DNA from: JBBRGK01 sp036741355
GTDB lineage: Bacteria; Chloroflexota; Dehalococcoidia; CAUJGQ01
DNA: 64,000 nt
Reading direction: 5' to 3'
NCBI GenBank assembly: GCA_036741355.1
Contig: DAINSK010000010.1
Location: 1-64,000 of the forward strand
A program made the position numbers and the translations under genes. Shown in pieces: positions 24,657 to 33,250 of this stretch. The notes under the pieces are model-generated. The model was not told where the DNA came from. It saw only the letters and a list, made by a program, of their open reading frames with translations, and ran no database searches. Position 1 is the stretch's first letter. Each line of letters starts with the position of its first letter.

Positions 24657-25188
24657 TCAGCAGCGACATCCACCAGTCGTAGAGCGAGTGGGTTGTCGAC
24701 GGTCGATAGCGGCTGCGCCGGCTCACCAGTGTGAGTACGTGGGTCATTCGTTCCGCCGGAACGTTTGATAAATCCTGCCAACGGTGCAGAAGCTCCGGCG
24801 TCGAAAGCAGTGAAGCCCCTCGCTCTAGCGCGATGCGTCGTGCCTTGCTGTCGTCGGTTGCCATGACTATCCCGCGGGTCAGGGCGATCGCAATCACCTC
24901 GGCCTCTCCGTCATCCACGAATTGGGCGAGTGCGATCACCAGACCCAATTCGCGGTCTTCGAGGATAACCTTGCTCAGCACACCGGCTTCCTCCGCCGGC
25001 GTGAGGTCGATCTGCTCTCTCTGGCCACCTACCTCGAGACTTTCGAGGTATAGCAACTCACCGGCTACTGTTGGGCCTGTGAGCAGCGTTAGTTCCAGCG
25101 CCCGGAGGATCTCCGTTGCGCAACCCGTCGCGAGCAGGTTCATCAGGACGTCGGCGTCCACAGCAACGGGTATGGGTCTACCGAGCAA
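24646..25188 (-). CDS. PIN domain protein (putative VapC-like toxin)
   Basis: 180 aa. It begins with PVAVDADVLMNLL, a PIN first acidic motif, and has DDGEAEVIAIALTRGIVMAT followed by DDSKARRIA, the second acidic cluster and SKARR signature. PIN proteins are Mg-dependent ribonucleases. The start at 25188 overlaps the end of the XRE-ImmA gene by 11 nt, so the pair forms a toxin-antitoxin-like operon with an unusually large regulator as partner. Confidence 0.78.
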   Translation of the reverse strand: MLGRPIPVAVDADVLMNLLATGCATEILRALELTLLTGPTVAGELLYLESLEVGGQREQIDLTPAEEAGVLSKVILEDRELGLVIALAQFVDDGEAEVIAIALTRGIVMATDDSKARRIALERGASLLSTPELLHRWQDLSNVPAERMTHVLTLVSRRSRYRPSTTHSLYDWWMSLLTRS

Positions 25189-26392
25189 GAGGCATCGATT
25201 CCGAGAGCCGCATGTCCCAAGCGGCGTCTTCAGTGAGGTCGCGATTTCTGGTTGAGAGTTGCTCTACGATCGCTCGGACCGTCAGCCGGTCCTGTTCAAG
25301 CAGATCTGCGAGCTCTCGCTCGGTGAGAAGCTCGCGATCGTATGCCTCGAGCGCTAGAAAGATAAAACGCTTCGGGAACCGCACAGTGTCGGAAGCCGGC
25401 TGCGCGCGCTGGATACCCAGCATTTCGCTGGCAGCACTGATGTTCACGGCAGAATTAGTGAGCACGTCCCAGGTTCCAGCCGGGACCGCTCGAATGGTCT
25501 CCAATCGAAGCACCAGTGCCTGGAGCGATACCTCATATTCATCGGCAATCAGCAGCAAGTCGGCTACAGAAAGCCGGCGCTCGCCACTTTCCAGCTCTCG
25601 AACGCGGCGCTCCAGTCCAGAATCCGGCATCAGAAATGCGCCCGCGAACTGCTCCGCAAATCTCTCCTGCTCCGGCACACGCTGATAACCGGAGAGACGA
25701 GTGATCTCGGGGCGATCAAGACGAGTAAGGAAGTGCCCGAATTCGTGAGCTAACGACCACCGCTCACGAACCAGCGGATGCTTCGAATTGATCGCAACAC
25801 ATGGGCCTGCTTCCTCCGAAATGCCGTACAGTCCGGCGATGCCACTGGGAAGTGGGATATGGAAGATGCGCAGGCCGGCCTCACGTTCCAGGAGCTCGCG
25901 CAGCCTGAGTGCGGGACCACCACCGATTCCGAGTCTCCGGCGCTCCGCCGCCGCGATACCCTCCGCATCCTGTTCGATTCTGCGTAACTCATAGCTATAG
26001 CGTGGGACCGGGTTTCCCCGAAGAGGGCTATCGAGAAGCCGCTCCAAACGCAAGTAATTTGACGCCAGCGTCTCGAGCGCGACCACAGCGCTTTCCAATT
26101 CTTCGCGCACGGTGCCGGCGATGTCCGCGGGTAGCCTGAACTGCGCCTGCAGGGTAGTCCGAGGACCGGGTTCTCGCACGAGTTCCGACAGACGTGCGCC
26201 GTAAGCACGTGCGAGCTCCAACAGAAAGCGCGAATCGATGCGCCTCTGGCCCGCCTCGATTGCCGCCACGGATGGCCTTGAAATTCCCAGCTTCCCGGCG
26301 ACTTCCATTTGCGTGTGGCCGTTCAGCTTCCGTATCGTCTGCAGGCGCTTCCCGAGTTCGATTGGCTTGATTTCGTCGCGCTGATTGGTCAT
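25178..26392 (-). CDS. XRE-family regulator fused to an ImmA/IrrE metallopeptidase
   Basis: 404 aa. Residues about 10-70 are an XRE helix-turn-helix (LGKRLQTIRKLNGHTQMEVA; ISRPSVAAIEAGQRRI). Residues about 160-270 contain the zinc-peptidase motif HEFGH at 216-220 (SLAHEFGHFLTRLDRPE) of ImmA/IrrE. Such proteins act as antitoxins or cleave repressors. The C-terminal helical part probably contacts the toxin. ATG 26392 is used; 26407 would add five residues. A perfect palindrome at 26471-26485 lies about 80 nt upstream and is a candidate auto-operator. Confidence 0.85.
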   Translation of the reverse strand: MTNQRDEIKPIELGKRLQTIRKLNGHTQMEVAGKLGISRPSVAAIEAGQRRIDSRFLLELARAYGARLSELVREPGPRTTLQAQFRLPADIAGTVREELESAVVALETLASNYLRLERLLDSPLRGNPVPRYSYELRRIEQDAEGIAAAERRRLGIGGGPALRLRELLEREAGLRIFHIPLPSGIAGLYGISEEAGPCVAINSKHPLVRERWSLAHEFGHFLTRLDRPEITRLSGYQRVPEQERFAEQFAGAFLMPDSGLERRVRELESGERRLSVADLLLIADEYEVSLQALVLRLETIRAVPAGTWDVLTNSAVNISAASEMLGIQRAQPASDTVRFPKRFIFLALEAYDRELLTERELADLLEQDRLTVRAIVEQLSTRNRDLTEDAAWDMRLSESMPLAR

Positions 26393-26470
26393 TGCACCAC
26401 TTTCCACCCGAGTCTTGCGGCCAGTGCAGAATCGCTGGCGGCATCAACCCGGAATGTGATCTCTGTCTGG

Positions 26471-26485
26471 CATGGTCTGACCATG
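26471..26485. promoter_or_regulatory. Candidate operator of the XRE-ImmA gene
   Basis: CATGGTC-T-GACCATG is a perfect 15-nt odd palindrome in the leader of the XRE-ImmA/PIN operon. XRE regulators commonly repress their own operon through such sites; binding here is inferred. Confidence 0.5.
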
Positions 26486-26707
26486 TTTGTTTGATACAAT
26501 GATTTTAGTGGTAATGAACGAACAATGTCAACACCAGGGTTGTGCGGGAGGTCCGCGTATTACTCGAACGCCACCCTGGTCCCCTTGTGTCGCGTTTCGG
26601 CCCTACGACTGACTCCGCTATACTGGGGAAGACGCAAACTACATATCGAGCTCACCAATTTCGTGTCTCGTTGGATCAGGGTTTCTAAGGATGGTCCCCC
26701 TTACCAC

Positions 26708-26782
26708 GCGGGAGTAGCTCAGTGGTAGAGCTCCTGCCTTCCAAGCAGGCTGTCGCGCGTTCGAATCGCGTCTCCCGCTCCA
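26708..26782 (+). tRNA. tRNA-Gly (anticodon TCC), CCA encoded
   Basis: Acceptor stem GCGGGAG/CTCCCGC, discriminator T and CCA. Anticodon stem CCTGC/GCAGG with loop CTTCCAA gives TCC. T-loop GTTCGAATC. It borders the defence island on its left and the aco operon on its right, and a copy of its 3' end is found at 33710. Confidence 0.95.
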
Positions 26783-26800
26783 ATCACCAGATCGTGCGTG

Positions 26801-26868
26801 GCACGACAGTATAACTGGCGTTTGAAAGGCAACCCGGCTTGGCCAGCGGTGTGCGACGCTATAACTGG
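26801..26868. repeat. Imperfect direct repeat, 50 bp apart, next to the tRNA-Gly 3' end
   Basis: GCACGACAGTATAACTGG (26801-26818) and GTGCGACGCTATAACTGG (26851-26868) share the exact core TATAACTGG. Short direct repeats beside a tRNA 3' end resemble recombinase arm sites; this is an inference. Confidence 0.5.
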
Positions 26869-26904
26869 ACGGGCTGCCGCGACAGCCTGGCCGGACGCAA
26901 CAGC

Positions 26905-28284
26905 CTACATTGATGCGGCAAAGGATTGACCCGCCCGCCGCGCAGCCTCGACTAGCCCTTCCGCTATACTCGGATGCCACAGAACCAGCGCGCCAAGCTC
27001 CGCGAGCGGAAGCTCGGCCTGCATCGCCAGCGACGCCAGCGCGATGATTTCGCCCGCGCCGGGACCGACGACGTGCACGCCCAGCAGTTCGCCCAACCCG
27101 CTCTCCGCGACCACCTTCACGATCCCCTGGCGGGCGCCGAGGGTGACAGCACGCGCGTTGAACGACAGGTCGAACACGCCCGTCACCGCCTCGAAACCCT
27201 GCTCGCGTGCCTGCGCCTCGGTCAGGCCGACCCAGGCGATCTCGGGCGTGGTGTGCAGTAGTTGAGGCAGCGCCCGCAGCCGCGTGCGTGCTTCGCCCCC
27301 TGCGGCGTTGGCACCGGCAACCTCGCCCATATGCAGCGCGGCGCTGGTGAGCATCGCCCCGCCGGTTACGTCCCCCGCGGCGAAGATGTGCGGTACGCTG
27401 GTGCGGCAGCTGCGGTCGACGGCGATATGCTCGCCCGCCTGCACGCCCGCGCTCTTCAGATTGAGCGTTTGGAAGAACGGCCGTCGTGGGTCCGCAAAGA
27501 CCACGACCTCGGCCTCGGCGCGCGTGCGCTCGTGCCTCTGGATCAACATGATCGAGCTGCCGTCCGCCTCTGCGAACGTGGCGTCCGTAAGCACCGTGGC
27601 ACCCACGTCGGTCAGCACGGCCGCCGCCGCCTCCGCGAGCGCCGCGTCGAGCCCCGGCACGAGGCGCTCGCCGGGCGCCGCGACCGTGACGTTCACCCCT
27701 GCGACGGCGAGCAGGAACGCGTACTCGAGCGCGAAGCTGGTCCCGGCCGGTCCATCCGCGATCACGAGCGCCGAGGCCGGCAGCGTCAGCAGCGACTGCA
27801 CCTGGTCGGCGGTGAGCAGCCGTTCCGGTGACAGCCCCGGCAGTTCGGGCGGCTCCCAGCGCGTGCCGGTGGCGATGACGAACGCCTCGGCGCTGATCTC
27901 TTTGTCGTCACCGCTGAGCGTGATGCTGTCGGGCGAGACGAAGGCGGCGCGACCGAACACTCGAGTCACGCGGCGCTGCTTCAACGCCGCCGCGATGCCC
28001 TCTTCCAGCCTGTGGATCAGCGGCAGCCTCCGTGCGCCCGCGCGGGGGTAGTTGAACTGTTCGCCTACGGCAAACACGCCAAGCGCATCCAGTTCGCGCG
28101 CCGCCACGAACGTGTCCACGGCGCCGAGCATGATATTCGTGGGGATGCAGGCGTGGTGCACGCAGGCGCCGCCGAGCTGTTCGGCCTCCACGAGCGCCAC
28201 CGACGCGCCCCGCCTCGCGGCTTCGAGCGCTGCGGTGTATCCTGCCGGCCCGCCGCCGATCACCAGCACGTCGAAGGCGGCCAT
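26905..28284 (-). CDS. lpd: Dihydrolipoyl dehydrogenase (E3) of the aco operon
   Basis: 459 aa FAD/NAD disulfide oxidoreductase that reoxidises dihydrolipoyl groups of the E2 subunit. The N-terminal FAD site is VLVIGGGPAGYTAALEAARR. The redox pair is in GGACVHHACIPTN; the two cysteines keep the CxxxxC spacing of the usual GGTCLNVGCIPSK but the residues between differ. A second FAD motif is in HIFAAGDVTGGAMLTSAA. The C-terminal catalytic histidine is in LVLWHPSIAEGLVEAARR. It is last in the operon, 86 nt after acoC. Confidence 0.88.
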   Translation of the reverse strand: MAAFDVLVIGGGPAGYTAALEAARRGASVALVEAEQLGGACVHHACIPTNIMLGAVDTFVAARELDALGVFAVGEQFNYPRAGARRLPLIHRLEEGIAAALKQRRVTRVFGRAAFVSPDSITLSGDDKEISAEAFVIATGTRWEPPELPGLSPERLLTADQVQSLLTLPASALVIADGPAGTSFALEYAFLLAVAGVNVTVAAPGERLVPGLDAALAEAAAAVLTDVGATVLTDATFAEADGSSIMLIQRHERTRAEAEVVVFADPRRPFFQTLNLKSAGVQAGEHIAVDRSCRTSVPHIFAAGDVTGGAMLTSAALHMGEVAGANAAGGEARTRLRALPQLLHTTPEIAWVGLTEAQAREQGFEAVTGVFDLSFNARAVTLGARQGIVKVVAESGLGELLGVHVVGPGAGEIIALASLAMQAELPLAELGALVLWHPSIAEGLVEAARRAGQSFAASM

Positions 28285-28370
28285 ACCAGCGGGCCTCCTA
28301 TCTGTTTCGCACCGTCCCCTCGCCCGACGTCACCTGCCACGGGCGGAGGGGTGCGATTCGCGGTTCCACA

Positions 28371-29768
28371 CTAGACGAGCAACCGGTACGGGGCCTCGAG
28401 CAGCTCCTTCACCGCGGCGAGGAAGCGGGCAGCGGGGGTGCCGTCCACGGCGCGGTGGTCAATCGTCAGGCTCAGCGTCATCTGCTGCCGGCGCACCGGG
28501 CGCTCTCCCTCCCAGGCGGTGGCGTCGTGGATGCGGCCGACGCCGAGGATCGCCACGTTGGGCGGGTTGATGATCGGCGTGAAGAAGTCCACGCCGTACA
28601 TGCCCAGCGGCGTGACCGTAAAGCTGCTGCCGGCCATCTCGTCGAGGCCGAGCGCGCCCGCGTGCGCCGCGTCCGAAAGGCGGCTCGATTCGGCCGCGAT
28701 CTCCTTCAGGCTGTGAATGTGCGCGTCGCGGATGACGGGCACGACCAGCCCGTCGTCAAGGGCGACGGCCATGCCGCAGTGTACTGCGGAGAGCAGCTCG
28801 ATACCCTGATCGCCCGCCACCGCGTTGAGGAGGGGGTGCCGGGGGAGCGCCTTGGCGACGGCCTTGACCACGAGGTCGGTGTAGGAAGGACGCACGCCGT
28901 CCGGCTCCCAGTCGGCGACGAGCTGCGTGCGCAGCTTGACCGCCTCGTCCATGGTCACATCCATGCCGAGCGTGAGCTGCGCCATCTGCTGCAGGCTGGC
29001 GTGCATGCGCTCTGCGATCACCTTGCGTATTCCGCGCCAGGGGATCGTCGTTCCCGCCGCAGGACCCGCTGCCGTGGCCGGGCGAGCGGGCGCCGTCGTC
29101 GGGCGCGGCAGCCGCGACGCGTCTTCGACGTCCTCACGGGTGATGCGACCGGCCGGCCCGGTGCCGCGCACGCCGGCGAGGTCCAGGCCGAGCTGTTCAG
29201 CCAGCCGGCGGGCGAGCGGGGAGGCGGCGACCGCCGCTGCACCTGCCGGAGCGGGCGCCTCGGGAGTGCCGGGGGGACGCGCGCGCAGCCGGGCAGGCGG
29301 CCGTGCCCGGGCGGCCAGTACGTCTGCCTCGACGATGCGGCCGCCGGGACCGCTGCCGGCAAGGCTCTCCAGTGCGATGCCGTTCTCCCGCGCCAGGCGG
29401 CGCGCGATCGGCGAGGCGACGTGACGCCCCTCGGACGTCCGTGCGGCCGCCGGTGACGCGGACGCGGCAAACTCCGCCGGCGGCAGTGCGGCCGCCGCCG
29501 CGGCTGCTACGGCGCCCTCGGGCAGCGCTTCGCCGGGCGCCAGGATGAAGGCGACGACTGTGCCGGGGGGCAGCCTTGTGCCCTCGGGGACGAGGTGGCG
29601 CACGATGCCGCCGCTCTCGGCCTCGACTTCGAAATTGATCTTCTCCGTCTCCAGCCGGTAGACGATCTCGCCCACCTCCACCTCGCCGCCGTCGGGCACG
29701 CACCACTCGGCCACGGTGCCCTCGGTCATCGTCATGCCAAGCTTGGGAACCAGTACCTCGGTCGGCAT
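28371..29768 (-). CDS. acoC: Dihydrolipoamide acetyltransferase (E2), acetoin/2-oxoacid dehydrogenase complex
   Basis: 465 aa. One lipoyl domain (residues 3-78, lipoylation K43 in LETEKINFEVEA) is followed by two peripheral-subunit-binding domains (about 118-153, SPIARRLARENGIALE; and 182-217, SPLARRLAEQLGLDLA), each with a GSGPGGRI/GTGPAGRI turn, joined by Ala/Pro linkers. The catalytic domain (about 242-465) ends with H438-D442 in DHRAVDG. E2 transfers the acyl group from lipoate to CoA. Two E1/E3-binding domains are unusual for a bacterial E2. The frame is open far upstream through acoX, but ATG 29768 starts the lipoyl domain. Confidence 0.92.
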   Translation of the reverse strand: MPTEVLVPKLGMTMTEGTVAEWCVPDGGEVEVGEIVYRLETEKINFEVEAESGGIVRHLVPEGTRLPPGTVVAFILAPGEALPEGAVAAAAAAALPPAEFAASASPAAARTSEGRHVASPIARRLARENGIALESLAGSGPGGRIVEADVLAARARPPARLRARPPGTPEAPAPAGAAAVAASPLARRLAEQLGLDLAGVRGTGPAGRITREDVEDASRLPRPTTAPARPATAAGPAAGTTIPWRGIRKVIAERMHASLQQMAQLTLGMDVTMDEAVKLRTQLVADWEPDGVRPSYTDLVVKAVAKALPRHPLLNAVAGDQGIELLSAVHCGMAVALDDGLVVPVIRDAHIHSLKEIAAESSRLSDAAHAGALGLDEMAGSSFTVTPLGMYGVDFFTPIINPPNVAILGVGRIHDATAWEGERPVRRQQMTLSLTIDHRAVDGTPAARFLAAVKELLEAPYRLLV

Positions 29769-29785
29769 CGCTTGACCTCTATCTC

Positions 29786-30829
29786 CTACCCTTGCGCTGC
29801 GCCGAGGCAGAACAGCCCGTGCTGCGCCGCAAAGAGCAGGGTCGCGTCCACGTCGATCACGCGCGGGCCGTCGCGCAGCACGGTCAGGATCACACGCTGT
29901 CCCGGTTTGAGCGCGCACTCCCGCTCGCCGTCCAGCGCCAGGAGACCGGGACCCTCGAACGTCGTGCTGCAGCCGAGCGTGAGCGGCTCGGCACTGCACA
30001 ACGGCACCCGCTCGAACAGACCCGGTGCGATGGGGGCAAGCACGCTGCGGCCCGTACCGCCGAAGCGGACCAGCAGACCGGCATCTTCGTCCGCTCTCAG
30101 CGGGGCGACGAGGCCGGCGACGGCGGCGATGCCGACCGCGGCCGGCTCGGCTCGCGTGAGCACGGCGGCCCTCAGCGCCCGTGCTTCCCACAACGCGCGT
30201 GCGCCGATAAAGCGCCCGTCCACGAGCACCGCGTCGATCAGCGCGAGGTCCGGCTTCTCGCCTTCGATCTCGACCTGTACCCGTTTTGCCTGCAACGCGA
30301 CCCGGCCGAGCGGCACGCGGCCGGTCGCCACGAGACCCGCGGCGGCGCCTGCGACCGTGCCTTCCAGCAAGCGTGGGAAGACGTTGTTGGTGCCGGTGGA
30401 GATCGCGACCAGTGGCAGGTCGAGCCAGCCGAGCGCTACCGCGCGGTTTGTGCCGTCGCCGCCCAGCGTGACCACAACGCCGCACCCGGCTTCGCGCATG
30501 CGCCCGGCCGCCACGATCGTGTCCAGGGCGCTATCGGTGCCTGGGCTCTCCAGCGGCTCGCAGCAGAGCCCGTCCAACCCAATGCGATCGATGGCCCTCT
30601 CCACCAGTTGGTGTGGGTCGCTCAGGTACAGGAAGCGCCGTGCGCCCGCCGCATGGGCGCCCAGGATGACACGACGAACGATGCTGCTCTTCTCGTCGTT
30701 GTCGAACACGGAGGCATGGGCGACCAGGCGGCGGATGTCCTTGCCCGACGCGGGGTTGGCGATGATGCCGATCGGCGCGTCGCCGGACGCATCAGCCACG
30801 CCGCGCCGCTCACTCAACGAATGTCCCAA
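29786..30829 (-). CDS. acoX: AcoX-type NAD kinase-like protein
   Basis: 347 aa, related to ATP-NAD kinases (COG3199). It shows IGIIANPASGKDIRRLVAHA near the N-terminus, GVVVTLGGDGTNRAVALGW (the GGDGT motif) and PLVAISTGTNNVFP. Its place between E1-beta and E2 genes is the position of acoX in acetoin catabolism operons, where its exact function is still unclear. It is separated from acoB by 42 nt and from acoC by 17 nt. This gene is the best reason to read the operon as acetoin rather than pyruvate dehydrogenase. Confidence 0.85.
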   Translation of the reverse strand: MGHSLSERRGVADASGDAPIGIIANPASGKDIRRLVAHASVFDNDEKSSIVRRVILGAHAAGARRFLYLSDPHQLVERAIDRIGLDGLCCEPLESPGTDSALDTIVAAGRMREAGCGVVVTLGGDGTNRAVALGWLDLPLVAISTGTNNVFPRLLEGTVAGAAAGLVATGRVPLGRVALQAKRVQVEIEGEKPDLALIDAVLVDGRFIGARALWEARALRAAVLTRAEPAAVGIAAVAGLVAPLRADEDAGLLVRFGGTGRSVLAPIAPGLFERVPLCSAEPLTLGCSTTFEGPGLLALDGERECALKPGQRVILTVLRDGPRVIDVDATLLFAAQHGLFCLGAAQG

Positions 30830-30871
30830 GCAGCTACCCGCCGTCCTTTTCGCGCCCCGTTCGGACCAGCC

Positions 30872-31876
30872 TCAGATCTGCCGGCCGAGGATGCGGCGCA
30901 CCTCGGCGGCGATCGTCTGAGCGTTCGGCACGTAGAGCTTCTCGAGCGCCGGGCTGAACGGCACGGGCGAGAACGGCGCGCCGACGCGGCCGACCGGCGC
31001 GTCGAGGTAGTCGAACGCCTCTTCCTGGATCTGCGCCGCGATCTCGCCCCCCAGGCCGCCGAAGCGTACCGCCTCGTGGACGACCACCGCCCGATGGGTC
31101 TTCTGCACCGACTTCACAACTGCCGCCGTGTCGAACGGCTGCAGCGTGCGCGGATCGATAACCTCGATGTCGAGACCCTCCGCCTCCAGCTCGGCAGCGG
31201 CCTTGACCGACTCGTGCACCATGCGCCCGGTGGCGACGATGGTGAAGTTGGTGCCGGGTCGGGCGACGGCGGCCTTGCCCAGCTCGATTTCGTACGGCGC
31301 CTCGGGAACCTCTCCGCTCAGCCCCAACAGAAGCTTGTTGCCAACGAAGATTACGGGGTTGTCGTCACGTATCGAGGCCAGCAGCAGCCCCTTCACGTCG
31401 TAGGGCGTCGAGGGCATCACCACCTTGAGGCCCGGAATGTGGCAGAACCAGGCCTCTAGGCTCTGGGAGTGCTGCGCGGCCATGCTGCGCCCTGCGCCGG
31501 CCATAGTCAGCACCGTCACAGGCAGCGTCGCCTTACCGCCGAACATGTAGCGCATCTTCGCCATCTGGTTCAGGATCTCGTCGCCGCACTCGGCCATGAA
31601 GTCCATGAACATGATGTCCACGACGGGGCGGCAACCGGTCGCCGCCGCGCCGACGCCTAAACCGATGATCGCCTCTTCGGAGATCGGCGTGTCGAACACT
31701 CGCTCCTTACCGAACTCCTTCTGCAGGCCGCGGGCGGTGCCGAACACACCGCCGTAGGCGCCGATGTCCTCGCCGCAGACGAAGACCATCGGGTCCTCCT
31801 GCAGCGCCTGGCGCAGCGCTTCGACGTAGGCGGCGACGTAGGTGAGCGTGCGTGCCGGTGCTTGCGCGGTCGTCAT
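30872..31876 (-). CDS. acoB: Acetoin/pyruvate dehydrogenase E1 component, beta subunit
   Basis: 334 aa transketolase-like subunit that completes the TPP site with E1-alpha. Typical features: TYVAAYVEALRQALQEDPMV, FVCGEDIGAYGGVFGTARGL, DTPISEEAIIGLGVGAAATG, and the C-terminal domain with DIEVIDPRTLQPFD. Length is normal. It lies 42 nt after acoA. The complex would oxidatively cleave acetoin (or decarboxylate pyruvate) to acetyl-CoA; substrate choice rests on operon context. Confidence 0.92.
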   Translation of the reverse strand: MTTAQAPARTLTYVAAYVEALRQALQEDPMVFVCGEDIGAYGGVFGTARGLQKEFGKERVFDTPISEEAIIGLGVGAAATGCRPVVDIMFMDFMAECGDEILNQMAKMRYMFGGKATLPVTVLTMAGAGRSMAAQHSQSLEAWFCHIPGLKVVMPSTPYDVKGLLLASIRDDNPVIFVGNKLLLGLSGEVPEAPYEIELGKAAVARPGTNFTIVATGRMVHESVKAAAELEAEGLDIEVIDPRTLQPFDTAAVVKSVQKTHRAVVVHEAVRFGGLGGEIAAQIQEEAFDYLDAPVGRVGAPFSPVPFSPALEKLYVPNAQTIAAEVRRILGRQI

Positions 31877-31918
31877 CTTGGCTCTCCTCTGCGCGTATGT
31901 CCGTCGGGGTACCGGCTG

Positions 31919-32902
31919 CTAGGCGCGGCCCGCGGGCACGAAGTACACGTCCTGCAGTAGCTCGGACTCGTCCGGGTACGGGCTGGCGTCGGCGAAGGCG
32001 ATCGCCTCCTGAACCTCGGTCAGCACCTGCTCGTGTACGGCCTGCGCCGCGGCCTCGTCGAGCACGCCTAGCTCCGCCAAACGCGCTTCCAGCAGGGTGA
32101 TCGGGTCGCGCTGGCGCCACTGCAAGACCTCGTCGTCGCTACGGTAGGACACTCCCATGCCACGTACGCCGACGTGGTCGAAGAAGCGGTACGTCTTGCA
32201 CTCGAGCAGCGCGGGTCCCTCGCCGCGCCGGGCGCGGGAAATCGCCTCGCCCGCCGCCTCGTAGACGGCGACTGCGTCCATGCCATCTACCACCAGTCCG
32301 GGCATGCCGTAGCCGCGGGCGCGGTCGGCGACGTCCTTGATCGCCTGGTGGTTCGCCTGGGGTGTGAACTCGCCGTAGCCGTTGTTCTCGCAGACGAAGA
32401 TGCACGGCAGCTTGTACAGCGCGGCGATGTTGGCGGCCTCGTGGAAGGAACCTTCGTTGCTGGCCCCGTCGCCGAAGAAGCAGACGGCGACGTTCTGCGT
32501 GCCGCGGTACTTGTTTGAGAACGCCGCGCCGACTGCGATCGGCGGTCCGCCTCCAACGATGCCGTTGGCGCCCAGCATGCCCAGCTCGAGGTCTGAGACG
32601 TGCATGCTGCCGCCTTTGCCCTTGCAGTAGCCGGTGGCGCGGCCGAACAGCTCGGCGTACATCTTCTTGTAGTCGCCGCCCTTGGCCACCAGGTGGCCGT
32701 GGCCTCGGTGCGTGCTGGTGATCTGGTCCTGGGCTGAGAGGTGCACCATCACGCCGGCCGCGACTGCCTCCTCGCCGACGTACAGGTGCAGGGCGCCCGG
32801 AATCTTTGCGGCCTCCTGCAGCTTGCCCGCCTGCTCCTCGAAGATGCGAATGCGCACCATACGACGGTGGATGTCGAGCAAGACCTCGTTGGGGATGTCC
32901 AC
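31919..32902 (-). CDS. acoA: Acetoin/pyruvate dehydrogenase E1 component, alpha subunit
   Basis: 327 aa. The TPP-binding motif begins VAVCFFGDGASNEGSFHEAA and ends with FVCENNGYG at the usual spacing. THRGHGHLVAKGGD and YCKGKGGSMHVSD are hallmarks of E1-alpha. GTG 32902 is preferred because AGGAGG lies upstream at about 9-nt spacing and the protein then starts VDIPNEVLLD; the frame is open to 32959. First gene of the minus-strand aco operon. Confidence 0.92.
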   Translation of the reverse strand: MDIPNEVLLDIHRRMVRIRIFEEQAGKLQEAAKIPGALHLYVGEEAVAAGVMVHLSAQDQITSTHRGHGHLVAKGGDYKKMYAELFGRATGYCKGKGGSMHVSDLELGMLGANGIVGGGPPIAVGAAFSNKYRGTQNVAVCFFGDGASNEGSFHEAANIAALYKLPCIFVCENNGYGEFTPQANHQAIKDVADRARGYGMPGLVVDGMDAVAVYEAAGEAISRARRGEGPALLECKTYRFFDHVGVRGMGVSYRSDDEVLQWRQRDPITLLEARLAELGVLDEAAAQAVHEQVLTEVQEAIAFADASPYPDESELLQDVYFVPAGRA

Positions 32903-33250
32903 GGCAGCGTTCCTCCTGTGCCTTCGGGCACCGGCGACGCCGCGATTATACTGCGCCATCTATCGTGGGCGTACTGGTGCCGTGATTCAGGAGAGGTGAG
33001 ACATAGCCGAGGCGACCACCAGGTGACCGTCCAGAGGCCGAGCCTGAAACGATACAGTAGCCCACTCCCTCCTCTTACTTTGCCATGAAGCTAATACGCC
33101 GAAAGCATTGCTATTACGGTCAAAGCTGCGTATGCTTCGGCTTCTGAGCGAATACGCAACTTGATGGCCCTGGAGCGGCTGCGGAGTGGCAGGTACAGGC
33201 GGCGCAACAACCAGGCGTATTAAAGTACCCGTATGACGTGGAGGTGAGCT
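32903..33250. other. 348-bp divergent intergenic region (aco operon promoter region)
   Basis: Lies between divergently transcribed acoA and the gene at 33251. It must contain both promoters; no sigma-54 type GG-N10-GC element or clear activator site was recognised by eye. No coding frame is convincing. Confidence 0.5.

Noticed and set aside
29769..30485. Long N-terminal extension of the E2 gene
   Set aside because: The extension is antisense-like, Arg-rich and lies over acoX in another frame; the lipoyl domain starts at ATG 29768.
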